From Sclerotiophoma versabilis (taxonomy: Eukaryota; Ascomycota; Dothideomycetes; Pleosporales; Didymellaceae): 64,000 nt of DNA. The notes under the pieces were generated by a model. The model saw only the letters and a program-made list of their open reading frames with translations, was not told the origin of the DNA and did no database searches. Both the position numbers and the translations under genes were made by a program. The stretch covers positions 186,001 through 250,000 of the forward strand of contig JAAROD010000069.1 of the NCBI GenBank assembly GCA_012274445.1. Direction: 5' to 3'. Of this stretch, positions 1 to 13,221 are shown one piece after another. How positions within the stretch are numbered: position 1 is the stretch's first letter; every line of letters begins with the position of its first letter.

Positions 1-3000
1 CACAAGTCACCGTTGATGAATAGTGGGCATCTTCAGTCCCAGAGTAGCAGCTACAACTACGGCTCTTGAACTGAATCTGATTGCTTTCTTTGTGGACGCA
101 CAGACCAATCGTTCGCGGCTCGTCTCCAGTGCAACAACGGCTTCCTGTGCACCCTGCCCGGAGACCGACCGAAGTACGTGAGATCGGAGCTATCCCAGAA
201 TACCTTCCACAGGTTGAGCGTATCTGCGGGGACCCGTGGTTTCTAAGCCAAACCGTCGAAAGTCAGGCTCTATGGATCAAGGCAATGCAGAGAGAAGACC
301 AGCCCCACCAATCCTGTTGCTTTGCGTAAACATTGCGGAAAGCCGTCGGGACATTGCACTTGTGAGGTTCGCAGTAGTGAACTCTCAGCTGTCAGCAATC
401 ACGGTGTACCAGGCTTGTTGTTCTGAGATTGACAGTTAGTCTATCGCTGGCAACTGGTTGATCCAGATTCTGTTTGCGTGACGGACCGTTCTCCATTAGC
501 TGGCAATCCCCGGTATGCCATCGGCCGCGCCGTACAACGCCAACGCCTCGCTACCAGTCTGCGTTGTTGGAACATGCACAAGGAGATTCTGATGTGTTCA
601 TGTTCTGACCCCTGGGAAGTATCCATTGCCACATGGTCGTGATCGATCACACTGCTATACCCCAAGCGTCCGTTTGACAGTTTGTGATCATGTCGTTGCT
701 ACCAGTGGATGCAAATGGGTGCCAAGCGCAACAGCAAGACAGGACGCTAAGGTGTTCGGCCCACTAAGGACACGATTCGTGTTGTGAGCCCTCCCGAGAC
801 CACCAGATTGCGCAGTTGAATGGAGCTTTAACGCAGGAACCGAAGGAAATTGCAAGCTTCTTGTGCGAGCCTGTGGTCGCGAGTGATAGGTGGTGCTTAC
901 GCCAGTTGTGCGCTCGTGCCAGCATCTGAGGCGATCCACATCTCACCGAAGTCCTTTGTTGGAAGTATGATTCATCAAAGCCGTGGCCAGCCTCAAGTTA
1001 TCAGTACAGGGCTAGAGTGTCGCCTGCGAGGGTCCACATAGCGATCAGTGGCCTAGGGAGCGGTAAGCACCCATATAGGTGTCTGGTACATTCGAAAGAT
1101 GAGCCATGCTAGCCTCTGCTATGAATATGGAGGGACTCCTTTGGTAGTGCACACCAGTCCGAGCTGGATGTCAGAGACGACAAAGACTGCCGCCTATTTG
1201 TATGCTGCAAATGAACTCACAACTCGATTTAGCGTCGAGCAAACCGGCCCAAATTTCATCTGTAAGACAGGTTGAGCAGTTCGTAATCAAATCAAAGGCG
1301 AAGATACTTTTGTCGACCTATTCAAGATTGACCTGATCTTATTCATGGAGTCATTGAGTGTGTACTGTTCTCGATCTCTCCGCAACGGCTTATCAGTGCT
1401 TGATCGGATCGCTGTGACGTGCTCCTGTCAGGGCTGTGACACCAGCCCCTCCTGAGAATCCATTAATTCAAAAGGCTGGAGTAAGCGATGTTGGTGTAAC
1501 AGGTGGTAACAACAGTTGAGAACGAGAGCGTTCCCAATCTGGCGTCCTTGAGTCGAATGAGACAATCAAAGCAAGAACCTAAACCGGCTCCTAATCCTCC
1601 CGATACAACAGTGAAGTCTGATGCAGGTCGCCATGATGTATCGGAAACTGGCAGTTGCTTGGACGCCCGACCATCACCGTCACGGGGTTGAGCGGGAGGC
1701 TGCAGGCCGATGTGCCTCGACAGCAGACGCCCTGCAGGGAAGCTGCGCATCTTGTGACCTCGCAATGAGCTGCAACATCCTGTTCGAGCCATGATCTCCT
1801 GAGTACCCGCTCAGCCACAATCTGAATCTACTCTCAACGGGCTGTTGTGCCTGGCTGCGGTAAATTCTCTGGCAGGCGCCGAGCATGCTGGGGGGCGGCG
1901 CTCTTAGTGCGGTGAGGCAATCCGGGAAGTAAGCGGGAAGCCCTGCCTCTACATTCTCTATCCAGACACGTCAGATGACCAGGCTGGCATGGAGGTGGTA
2001 GACTAGCTCGGATCAGTCTAATGTTGGCATCTGCGGCAAGCCTTCTCTGCTGGCTGGCCACCGCTGATCGCCACCAACTCATTGGCCGAATGGCTTGATG
2101 AGCTGCGCAGCTGTGGGTTGAGGAATGCAATGCGAAGATGAGTGCTCTCATCGCCGGTCAGCCCCGGGTGCTGGGGGTGTGGACGGCCGCAACGTGCGAG
2201 ACACATGAGCTCGGTGATGTTTGGGACGGCAATGCTACCCTGAACGCGTGGAGCATCGCTGAAGCAGCGCAGTAAGGGAGAGTCTGCGCTTTGCAGTGCT
2301 GTTCTCCACCACACAGCCAGATGGTAACGGCGGTTGGGGAGTTCAGCAGCAACCGCTGCACGACGGGAAGAGACAAGACCGCTAGTAGCCAAAGCAGGCT
2401 GGCGCGCGGCCAAGTGGAGACTAGCTAGCCGCGGGCGCTGCACGTCACCAGATGGTCTATTCCAATCCCCTGCCCGTCCATCCCTCCTTCCCATCGATCA
2501 TGTATCGCCTTTCATCTCGACTACGCAAGGGGGCCGCCGAGCCGGTCCACGCCCCCGTTGTTTTTCTCGCTTTCTTCACCGTTCAGACCCCGGCTAACGA
2601 TATGCCGCTCGCCGCACCCACCTCGTCCGAGGCGCGACGAGAGCTGAGTGATGACCTTGGACGGCAGCCTTCACGATGACTGGCCCTGCCTTCTTTCGGA
2701 GTAATACGCAGTATCCCAGACTGCCGGATCGTTGTGTGCTCAAAGTGAGGCAGCCCGAACCAAGGCGCATTGAGCGCTCTAACCATAACCTCTAGGCGAT
2801 GCAACGTCTGAGCATCACCCGCTGCACGCTTGCCTCAGCAAGATGGACCTGGCGTCAATTGTGTGGGTGGTGGCTGATTTCTCGTCGACATCAGTCACCC
2901 AAACCGTCGTTGTCAGAGCTAAGTAAGAGCGACACTGTCGTTCAGTGACAGGTAACGGCCCCCTCGAGCCAAAGTTCTTCCTTGTCCTCTGATTCCCTTG

Positions 3001-5684
3001 GCTTCCTGTTCATCCACAGTTCGCCCTGTCGCCTACCTGCGGCTACCGGGCCGTGGCGCGTTATCCCAGCTTGTTCTTGGCCCACCTGTGATCCACTGCT
3101 GACCTGGGCGCCGCGGGCAGTGAGTGTCCAACCAACGTCGATGTGGCAAGAGCGAACCCTGATCATCTGTTCGCTTCATGGGTTATTCTTGGGCGGCTGA
3201 TCGAGATGAAACATCGAAGTCCCAACTGCTCGGTTCATGACCTGCTGTGTCGAGTCTACCACCCATTTCAGTGTGGTGTCGTGGTCAATGTTCCTGCATC
3301 GCTGCACGGGGACCGTGATGCGCCTGTCCGGCGAGCCAATCCACTCCTTGCAAGACGGTGAGCTATTACTCCCACGGACAGCAGAGGCCCTACTCCGGTG
3401 CAAGGAATGCAAAGCTCAGCGTGGGCCAGCTACCATTCGAGCAAGACGCGAGCCTGGGCGCTGGGGCAAGTCATCTCCCTGACATCTCGGAGATATAGAG
3501 TCGCCAATTTAGGAAAGGTTCGCTGCTGCAGCTTGCCAATACCACCGTGGTGCTAGGAAGAACGGTCATGGTCTGAGAGCAGGGCAATACGGATCATTTA
3601 CTTGTGGGCTGAAATCTTGATCCATCATCCTGAGTGATGTTATGGGGCTATACTTGCTTGGTAGGCACTTCTTCTTTCAGCCAAACAACCCGAACCTGAC
3701 CCCCAGCTCGCCCTATTCTGGATCGAGCTATAGCGGTTTCTATCTGCGAACCGTACATCTATTGCCCAAACTCTATATGCTCACGTTCTCTTTGATCCAC
3801 CATCTCTCAAGTTCATTCTGATTAAGCAGCTTCATTTAAACGGCCCGTTCTTCACGGAAGCGCACCATCCATCACACATCATCGTGTCGATATCCTAGGT
3901 TTTGGTACCCTACCAGGCAGCCTCGAGTATTAGCATCACGGGAGCGTCGAATTCTAGCGGCTTTGTACAACGGTCCCGAGCAAGTACCAATTTGATCTAA
4001 AGGCACGGTGCATATATGCTTCGACCCTCCAGACGGCTAACACCCGCTCAAGCCGAGTCAGAAGAAGGGTTTTCGAGCATACTCCTTACAACGTTTACAT
4101 ACTCTTGCCTGCATCGCTGTCAAGAAACCATAACGCACATTCATCACCCACACTGGAGCAACGAAGAACGGTCAGGCCATTCCGTGGACCGGCTCTCTGC
4201 GTAGATCGTTGAGCATCTTTCGACCATACCCTCGCTGAAACAGCCACGATCGAAAATCAGGCAACGCCACATCATTCCTTTTAGGAATCCTGCAGAAGAA
4301 CCTTGTAAGCTCCACTAGGATTGCGACATGCTCCCTTGTTTGATACGAAGGACTGACAGGTCGCAGTGCAGCGGCGACAGCGAGTACACACACCGCCTAC
4401 GTCGCAACAAGGATTCTCGAGCAGTAGGCAGCCGGGTCGTTGCCCGTACCTGTCTGTGCTCGCCATTCGAGATCTGTGGAGACTGCGGGAAGAAGCAAAG
4501 CGCCCCAGTTGGTCTAGCAGTCCGCCTTGACGAACCGTTTATTCTCAGGGTTTAAGGTGTCGCGCAGCCGCAACAGGTAACATCGACGTACGCCAGATAT
4601 CAGCATTCTCGAAAGTCTCAAACCTGTGGGTGTGCCTGTTGCTCCTTACAGCCCACCAAGGCCCACTGACGAAGCCTTGCAATAGACCTGAGGACCAAGA
4701 AGTCTATGATTGTATATCGAGACGCGCCACAAACTTAAGTTCCTGGACCACAGCTCGTTACTCATATCCTTCCCACAATCTTAAGTCCCGAGCTGCTTGT
4801 CGACAATAACAGCAGCGCTTCTTAACCGCTACCAACCACTCTTGCTGTAGCAGCTAGTCAAAACGCATCCTTCGCTGGCTAGAGCGTTCTCAAACGAGCC
4901 TACAGCAGCACCGGACGAAGCTGCGACGGCCATCAACACGAGCTTTTCTGCCTTCAACTCGAGCCGGGCTCGTCAGCCTCGAAAGGTGGAAGCGCTACCT
5001 TGATTTGCGGTGCGAAGAGAGCGTCGCGACATAGTAACACAGTCCAACAAGATTGGGTTGGTGTCGTTCACATTCACGCTTGTAAGTGTCCAGTTATCCG
5101 CAGCATCAAGTTGCTCCAGCCCGCACCCTTACCTGCTGTCCTTGAAGCAATCACAGGTGATCAGCGCTCTAACAGAAAACAACAACAGCATAGTCAACAT
5201 TTAGTTGCCGTCATAAGATGAATTCGAGTAAGTGGACCTTTTTTCTTCTGGTGTTTTCGCGCTCTGCGAGAGCAAAGGTTCTCCACTTTTCGGCTTCCAA
5301 GCGCCGCACCTTCCAGCCATGAACCGGCGCCTTTCTCCGCATTCTTATTCTGCATTCCGTCTGCGCCTCTTTCTTATGCTGGTCAACAACGCAGCCAACA
5401 TGCGCGTTCTGCTCCGTACTTTTTCACTTCCATACGCTATGGGTCATATGTTCCGATTTCTGCAGCGTCTGTAGTGCGCTCTCTCACACTTCTTCTGGCC
5501 CGAACTGCGGAGCCACCTGTACAACCAACATCCCACGCGCGTATGCTTCCCTGTCTGCCCTCAACCGCCTACCAATGCACGCTGTTCGCTTTCGTCGCTG
5601 GCATCGTTCTACAACACCCACCATCATTGTCAAAGGAATCACTGGCTAATCGCAGGACAAGCAGTACTTCACTCCCCTTTGCCA
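1..5684. other. Long gene-free upstream region
   Basis: No reading frame here shows a recognisable domain or coding-like composition; the open frames are short and overlap on both strands. The stretch lies directly upstream of the NDT80-type regulator at 5685. It may hold a long promoter, a long 5' leader, or a non-coding transcript. Pyrimidine-rich segments around 5225-5480 would suit a leader or promoter region. I see no tRNA, rRNA or transposon with recognisable ends. Confidence 0.5.
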
Positions 5685-8048
5685 ATGGCACCGGGAAATC
5701 ATTATTCTACAGGAGAAGCATGCATTGACCAGATTGGCACTCATGCACATCATAACTCTTTCGCAGCTGGTGTACCCGACCAGCTAAGGCGCGACGAGGC
5801 CCTAGCTCATACAGCCACCGGTATGCCTTTGAGCGCGATTACAAGCCGTTACGGTGCACCCCGTCCCGACGCAACGTAAGTAGCCATTCCCATTGGTCTC
5901 CTTCATCCCGGTCTGGCATGCAGGCTCCGTAGTGCTGCCTGCCGACCCCAGCCTGCATCCTCGACGCCTCTTTGCCTGGTGCTGGCGACCCCTACCCTCA
6001 TAACAAACACGTCGACGATGCCTTTCATCATACTTGTCGTCGCACACATGTCGGATGCATGGGCACACCTAGTTGTCCCGGCAGACTGGTCTGTCACGTA
6101 TGATCACACGACGAGCCTAGCGGGTCTGCCATACCGTCCCTGGTCAAGTCGATAACTTATACCGTGTCACCCTATGCTTGGTTACACATCGCTGTCGCTC
6201 GCATCAGTTGGGCCGATTAGCATTGTTTTGCTGAGCTTACTGACTGCCAACAGTTACCAATCTGGTGTGGCCCTCTCCGATTCGGGGTCTGGATCCATCT
6301 CAACCTCGCCCAGCTCCAACGCCTCGTCGGCACTAGCTTACTCCTACTCAACTTATCCTCCGACTGTGGCCACAACCTACTCCAACCAGTATTCTGTAGC
6401 AAACAATTACAGTGGCTTCCCTTGTGGTTACGGTACCATGTCGACTCGACGCATGTCCTCCATGTAGGTAGCCGTTGTGGCGCATTCGTGCGCAACAAAC
6501 CTGATGTGTATGCATGCCAGCTGACAGCAACGTGATAGAACTGATGCTTCATCGTCGGCGATGTTACCCCCGACACGATCACCGGGGTTGAGCAACCCTG
6601 TGTCACCGCCCATGGGTGTGCCGGCTCGGGATAACTATACAACAACGTCTGGCCTGCATAGACATTCCCACACCCTATCGCCTCGTCATTCTGATCTCTC
6701 TCGCTATAACTCTTTGCCTGACACGCCCAGGAGTGTTCTGCCAACCACCATGCCTTTGGCATACAGTAACTACCAGAGCTCCTCATATGCAAGCCACGGT
6801 CAATCGACGGAGACACCACCTTTCAACGCGCAGGAGACGTATGGAACCATCACCTGCGAGGGTGCGACAGTAGTACCAACCCTGGAGGCGAAGATTGAGA
6901 AAGGATTCTTCTACTCCGGCGACCGCGTCTGGACGTGCTACCGCAGGAATTACTTCGCGGTTAATGTCTCGTATGGACTCAACCCATGGATTTCGAACTC
7001 CCGCCTGTACCTCGATCAAGGGAACGGAAAACCACAAGAGCAGATTCAATCAATGGCTGTTTCTCTTGCTGCAGCTGTTGATGGGTCAGCAGGAAAGACC
7101 ATTGAGCTTATTCAACATACAGCAAAACGCGACAAGGGCCCTCAGCTTTCCATGAAGAAGGAGCTCCTCGCACCTACACCACCTGGAAAGAGCCATGAGC
7201 ATGGTGGCTATGGACTCAACAGCTTCCACCAGTCTTCCAATGTTCCAGGCCCGCAATTGCCTTTGCAGGATATCACGTCTGAATCGTCACAGCAGTACTC
7301 TCCTACCAGCCACGGCAGTAGTAATTTCCAACACAACTTTGAACGTATCCAGTTCAAATCTGCTACCGCCAACAACGGCAAGCGTCGAGCCCAGCAGCAG
7401 TACTACCATCTCATCGTCGAACTCTGGGCTAATGTCCAAAACCCACGAGACAAGGACCCAAAGTGGGTGAAGGTGGCCGCTCGCTCGTCACACCCAGTCG
7501 TCGTCCGCGGAAGGTCACCAAGCCATTATCAACATGAAGGTCCTCACAATGCTGGCGCCAGTCGCGGTGCTGGGGGGTCCGGTCTTGGTGGACCTGGACA
7601 TCATGGCTTGGGGTCAAGTGGCACACGAGCTTTCGGGTCATACAGCACCGGCATGTCGAACGGCGGTGCAACGATGGGCGCCAATTTGTACCGAGGGTCA
7701 ACATACTCACTCGATCCAAGCCCTATTGGTAGTCACTCTGTGAGCTCTGCTAGCTCCCTAAGCGGCGGACCACCTGAGGGTCTCATTGGCGATCAACATA
7801 TGGTCGACGATGACAGCAAGATGAACGACGCCCCTCAAGAATACTCGTACTATCCAGCTCCGCTCTACGAAAATATTCCGGCAAAGATCGAACATTCACT
7901 TCCGCTGCCCCAACGCGTCATAAAAGAAGAGTACCCAGGTCCTGCGGCGCTGGCCGCTGGTTGGCATAACGGTAGCTGTGGGCGCTTCCAAGGCATGGAG
8001 ACTAGTCGAGGGTACTACCCAGACGTGCATGCTCATGCTGGATACTGA
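5685..8048 (+). CDS. NDT80/PhoG-family transcription factor (XprG/VIB-1 type)
   Basis: Three exons are proposed: 5685-5875, 6254-6463 and 6539-8048, giving 636 residues. The junctions keep frame: GTAAGT donor at 5876 with CAACAG acceptor, and GTAGGT donor at 6464 with GATAG acceptor. The DNA-binding region spans about residues 239-464. It shows the family blocks FFYSGDRVWTCYRRNYF, then FKSATANNGKRRAQQQYYHL and WVKVAARSSHPVVVRGRSPS, with a low-complexity insert between. The N-terminus is Ser/Thr/Tyr-rich and the C-terminus Gly/Ser-rich, as expected of a regulator. In the family, XprG controls starvation-induced proteases and VIB-1 controls heterokaryon incompatibility and secreted enzymes; the exact role here is inferred. 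The start at 5685 is the first ATG of exon 1. The first intron, 378 bp, is long for this genome. Confidence 0.88.
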
Positions 8049-9556
8049 GGCTACCCTTGGACTCGGGCCTTGACTGCAGCGTGTCTCGGCCTGGTACAAG
8101 TGGTGGTTGCGCCTACACGATTGCGATGGAACTCGCAGTCTTCGTCCTTGACATCTATGGTGGCCGTATATCGCCGCCCTCTTCGCACCTATTTTACACA
8201 TCACTCGACGCCGACTTCCTCAAATATTCTTTGGAGCAAGTGTGAAGGCGCTACAACAGCAGCGAGTCAACCGGACAATATGTCAGGGACATATCCAGCC
8301 CTTCCAGCTTGCAAACGCTACAAAGCCTCTTGGCTTCGACCTCAGCCACACATTGCACTGCTTCATCGACCATACGTTGGCGCGGACTATGACTTGGCGT
8401 TTGGCATTTTACGACTTGTGCTGTTCCCTTTGGTCACTCTTCATCCTAATTATTTTTAATCTTGCACCTAGCGCTGCTGTCATGACACGATTGTATGATG
8501 CGCATGAGCGAACGTTTTCTTTGCTTCTTTCGTTTTTAGGCACCCTTTTCCTTTGGTGTTTCATATCACGATTGTGTCTTTAGTGCGTTCCCACACTGGT
8601 TTTGGTTCTTGGGCGCAGGAAAATTGTCACGAGTTACGGATGCATTGTGCATGGAGCTTGTGGGTAAAAACGGTACAGGTCGTTGGTCATACCCCTCTCT
8701 TATGTACTGTCGCTGCTGGGCTTGCAATACCCGGTGGTGGCAGAGATCGCGGTTGTATGAGTAATGGGTCATGGCCATGGGATCTTTTTGGATAGCATCT
8801 TGCGAGTACGGACCATAGGCAGGCCGGGGAGCACAAGCATGGGAGCGAGGAAGGCGGAACAGACGCGGCTAATGACGGTGGCCCTTGTCGATTGTATGGA
8901 TATATAGCCTCTAAAAGCTTCTGGTAGTTCTGAATGCAGGCGGCCCTTCTTGTTTACTTGCGGCTTCCCACATTTTCTCGTGTTCGCACATTCTGTGCGT
9001 CTTCCAGACCTGTCACCCCGCGAGTCATGGGCGAGCACACCTCCACCACGCCTCCTTCCCTCTCGTCCATTCTGAATGGACAGGTGTACTGCACAATCTG
9101 CCAGTCTGGACCCTCACCGCCTCGTCCTCAACAGTCGCGCCATGACGTCCTCCAATTTCTTCTTTGCGTCGAAGAGATGACTTCTCACTTCTTGGGATGA
9201 GGTGCAAGGAAGCTCGTTAGCGGCGGGGAAGCATGGGAGCGGCGGCGGGCCAGGCTTCGGCTTTGAGCGCCTAGCGGCACAGGTTTCCCACTTTCCCTTT
9301 CCCTCTGCCACGCTGCCACGGAAGCGCCAGGCCCGGCGAACTCCCTTGTCACGTCATCACCCGAGCGCCAACGGACGCGTTCCCCTGTCGGATTTTCCAG
9401 CCCTGGACCTTCAAATACACGAAACTCACCGCCAGACCTGCGCGCATCTCCTTCGCCTGCGCAAACATACGAATAGAGCCGCGCTACTGCGAGCGCCCGC
9501 CTAACCACCAGGATCGACAAAGAGGAGGGGAGAGCTCGACCGCACGGCACGACACA
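8049..9556. other. Intergenic region
   Basis: Between the NDT80-type gene and the SRP receptor gene. The T-rich left part probably contains the 3' untranslated region of the upstream gene, and the GC-richer right part the promoter of the downstream gene. Open frames at 8242-8583 and 9185-9781 have no recognisable domain and overlap other frames. Nothing else is identified. Confidence 0.5.
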
Positions 9557-10504
9557 ATGGCTTGGTACGATGAGGATAGCTGGCTGACCCAGGCGTTGTC
9601 GCCAAACCTGTCCACTATTTTGATTACCCTGGCGATTGCCCTCTGCCTGCCTATTTTGCTTCACTCGTTCCTGTACAGGAAGGCCGCCAGCGCGACAGGG
9701 CTGCCCACGTTCCTGCTCGTGGGGCCCAGTGGTGGGGGCAAGACGGCCTTTACGACGCTGGTCAGTCTCTACTGAACGCATGTCGATGCAGTATGGGCGC
9801 CCCTTTTGCTGACATCATCGCAGACCGAGCGCGGCACCGTCCCCACTACCCACACCTCTACCACCCCTCTGTCCATCGAGGCCCTCCTCCCCGACCCTCA
9901 CGTCCCCGCTTCCTCGCACTACCGCTCCCCCGGCGACCCAGCCTTTGAGCGCTCGCGCCGCTTCATCCTCCTCGACACGCCCGGTCACGGCAAGCTGCGC
10001 AACTACGCCACATCCACCCTCGCCGACCCCAGCAATGTCCACGGCATCATCTTCGTCGTGGACGCGGCTGCCATTGACGACGAGGCTGGGTTGAACGAGG
10101 CCGCAGAGTACCTGCACGATGTGCTGCTGAGTCTGCAGAAGAGGTACACCAGCGCGAAGACGAGCAAGGGCCCGAAAGAGATCCCCGTGCTGATCGCGGC
10201 GAACAAGATGGATCTATTCACTGCGCTGCCAGCGAGCTCGGTCAAGACCAAGCTTGAGAAAGCTATTAGTGCGGTCAGGAACAACAAGGCTAAGGCGCTG
10301 CGTGATGCCGGCGCTGCGCTGAGTGGTGAGGATGATGTGGACGAAGAGAAGGAGTGGCTTGGCGAGGGTGGAGAGGGCAGCTTTGAGTTCGACCAGATGA
10401 GAGAGATTGGTACAACGGTCGATGTTGTGGGTGGCAACGTCAGCCAGGGCAAGAACGCTGGAGATGTTGCAGGTTGGTGGTCGTGGATTGGCGAGCACTT
10501 GTGA
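9557..10504 (+). CDS. SRP102: Signal recognition particle receptor subunit beta
   Basis: Two exons, 9557-9760 and 9824-10504, encode 294 residues; the 63-bp intron has a GTCAGT donor and an ATCGCAG acceptor. A single membrane segment at about residues 20-40 anchors the protein. The small-GTPase motifs are visible: G1 GPSGGGKTA (about 56-64), the TERGTVPTTHTST switch-I region just after the splice junction, G3 DTPGH (119-123) and G4 NKMD (195-198). The C-terminus carries the acidic insert and the FDQMREI..TTVDVVGG block seen in fungal orthologues. The product sits in the ER membrane, binds GTP, and recruits the SRP receptor alpha subunit for co-translational targeting. The length fits the family. 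Confidence 0.93.
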
Positions 10505-13221
10505 AAGCGGAGAAGGTACATAAGGAGCGACAGTGCAACACATTGTAGTATAGAAAACTCGATACCCAGTTTCCATACTGTTGTCACATGGCAAGTAGCC
10601 CATTTTCAAGCATTCGACGTTTCACAAGTTCCATCTTCGCATCTACATCGATTCCCTTTTCCTCCTCTGGACCCAACATTCCAATTCGCAATGTCTTGTC
10701 CGCTGCAACCTTACTTGATATCATGTCCTGTTCATCTCCGCCCACTACCATGTATCCCCGCTGGTAATCCACCATGTCCGGTTACCTACAACGCTTCCAT
10801 ATCAACTCTCCGACGCATACTGCTGACTTCCAAGCTCATAGTACAAACGAAGCACATACCATCGTGCATGATGCTGGCTACATATGCTTTTCAAACAGGA
10901 CATGTTCATATATTCACAACGTGGACGTTCTCAATAAACTCGCACGCTACCGTCGAGGTGATTGCATTTCTTTGCCTGTGATTGTTTCCTTGAAGTTGTT
11001 GTTGATCTTTGCTTTGCGCGTCGGTTGCAGATTATGACTCTCAGGAAGTTTTTTGTTGGAATCTCGTTCCTCTGCAGCTAGGTCTACTGTAAGGAATGGC
11101 GTGATGGTGCGTGAGAGTCTTGCTTGATGGGGTTGGGACTTGGCTGTGGTCTGGTTATCTTTGTGGAGCCGAGATGTGTGTGTGTGTGTGTGTGTCGTTC
11201 ATGGTATATTCATGTATCATTTCACTACTTCCATCCGCATGTCCTGTTTCATTGCTAATTCGCGTGCTTCATTTGAGGAGCTTCTCCTTGACTACCTTTT
11301 CAATCGTGAGCAACGTGTTTCCTGGGGGTTGTCATCGTTCTGGGTGTCTTTATCGGAAAGTCTAGGTGCTGCTGATCTGTTTCTTCGCTGTCGTTGCTTG
11401 CAAGATCACTCTTTTCGTCCGCTTTTCGTCTCTTACGCCTTCCTGAAGCAATGCGGCTGAGCTATGGAAATTTTGCTTGTCTGCGGAGCTTTTGAGGAAC
11501 TCCAGTACCTTCACCGTCTGCATAGCGTTTGTTAGTTACCTGAGCTTTAGCATCTACACCCTTTCGTTGTCTACACTGCTTCTTTCCCCGGGAATTGTGA
11601 AGTCCCATTATACCCCCTTAGCCTCTTTGCCCTTGCCGCTTTTCTAGTTATCAACGCATCTCTACGCCGTTGTGCAGAACCACTGTCCATGCTTCTGTGA
11701 CTACTATGGTTACTCGACCTTCTTTTAAGCAACAGAAGCTGTGATAATAAAGTTTAAGACTATAACAACTAGCGCATTTAGATCTTAGAAAAAGCTACTA
11801 AGACAAGAGAGCCGCTAACACCTAAATGAAGTTTTAGTCTACAACACTGCGCGTTCAAGAGGTTTGGTGCACAAGAGTTCAACATTTCTATCTGGCACGT
11901 ACCATCTTCTGTAGCTCTAACAACCGTACCCTTCTTTTCTCTACATCTCTTGCTTTTGTAAGTATTATAGAACTCTCTCACTCCTTACCCTCGCTGCTCA
12001 ATGTGGTGCAGGCACTACAATCCACAACCTTTTTCACACTACCAGCAACAACACTACCTTGCGCATGTTCGGAACTGCTAACGTCATCAGATCTATATTC
12101 TCTGAGATGGATAAGGTTTGCATTAGCAAGCCAAGCTCCTTGAGCTTCGCGCGCGAACCTGCGATTGCCACAGTCGAAAGCAGTTCGAGGATCTTTAGAG
12201 GGTAGCAACAAGCTTGCGAGGTTGATGATGGCCAAGTTTTACCAAGGCGAAGGAATGAGCCTCGATCTACTCGCCCACATCCTCGCGATTGCCGGCACCT
12301 TCGTGTTTGCGGTTGGCGAATACCACGTTTTGATTGAGGTCTCTGAGGGGAGATGCGCAAGTTCAATAAAAGCAGTGAGCCTCAACCGGAACTTTGAATC
12401 CTTCATCTCGGGCACGTCTGCCCATGATCGTTTGAGGCATTTTTGGTTGTGACCGGCCGTGTTCTAACAACACCGACCCAGGTTGCTTAACTTAGCGCAT
12501 ACGTCTCCTTCCGCGCTTCATCATTCTGGTTCTCGAAGAGCTAAACGAGGCTGGGTTGCATTCCTTGAATTATTGTCAAATTTGGTGTGAGCCGACGTTA
12601 GCAACGATACTATTACAATATAATCTCTACAGTCCCCTGTCCTAGTTTCAGCGCATTGTATTTAGTGTTATTGGCCATGAATGTATTATTGACAACCTTG
12701 AAGCCTTGGTAGCCATTGGCAAGAGAGGTTGTCGCAATGTTACTTCAGCGGCTTTACTTACAGTCGCCCAACAGCGGCATTTGCGCATATTGCGCCGCTT
12801 CTTGCCGCTACACGTGCGCCTACACCCAGGTTTGGGGGCTCCACCGGACGCTCCGGAAGCCTTGGAGCAATTAAGAGTAAGCCCGAAGGAGTCTTTCGTG
12901 GCGCACCTGCCTACATTTTTCAAGGCCGAGCGTCATCGCTCGGGTAGCAATTGCCTAGCGCCTGTGGCTTAACCTTCACTGGGCTAGTCAACAAGCTTTT
13001 TAGCGCACAATCAAGCTTTTTGACAGCGGCACGCAGTCAATCACAGAGCTCACGGAATGTGATAAGCTTTTTTAGCTTCTACTCCAAGCTTTTGCGACCG
13101 GTAAAGTGGCAGTGAACGCGTGGCTATGCTGTCATACAGGTATTTTCCTCCGCAGCTTTCCCCGAGCGACCGAGTTGGAACGCCAGACCCTCTCACTTAA
13201 CGAGACATAGCTAGCCACAAC
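10505..13221. other. Intergenic region with low-complexity and degraded-looking DNA
   Basis: No convincing gene is seen in 2.7 kb. A short (TG)n run lies near 11176-11193. From about 11700 to 12000 the base composition becomes AT-richer and lacks coding signal. On the minus strand, 12648-12923 is open and would encode a basic, cysteine-rich peptide, but it has no ATG at its beginning and contains a GTAAGT sequence, so I do not call it a gene. A cluster of AAGCTTTT motifs at 12993-13093 is listed separately. Confidence 0.45.
12993..13093. repeat. Cluster of four AAGCTTTT motifs
   Basis: The octamer AAGCTTTT occurs at 12993, 13013, 13064 and 13086, all in the same orientation within about 100 bp. 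The third copy continues as AAGCTTTTTTAGCTT, which contains an inverted repeat (AAGCT and AGCTT). The cluster ends about 130 bp upstream of the ATG of the phospholipase D family gene at 13222. It could be a regulatory site array or the remains of a small repetitive element; the sequence alone does not decide. Confidence 0.5.

Noticed and set aside
2018..2494. 158-codon open frame on the minus strand
   Set aside because: No domain, biased composition, and competing open frames on both strands; no supporting splice or start context.
8242..8583. 113-codon open frame after the NDT80-type gene
   Set aside because: T-rich, hydrophobic by composition only, and lies in the probable 3' untranslated region.
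9185..9781. 198-codon open frame on the minus strand
   Set aside because: It runs antisense through the first exon of the SRP receptor beta gene and has no domain.
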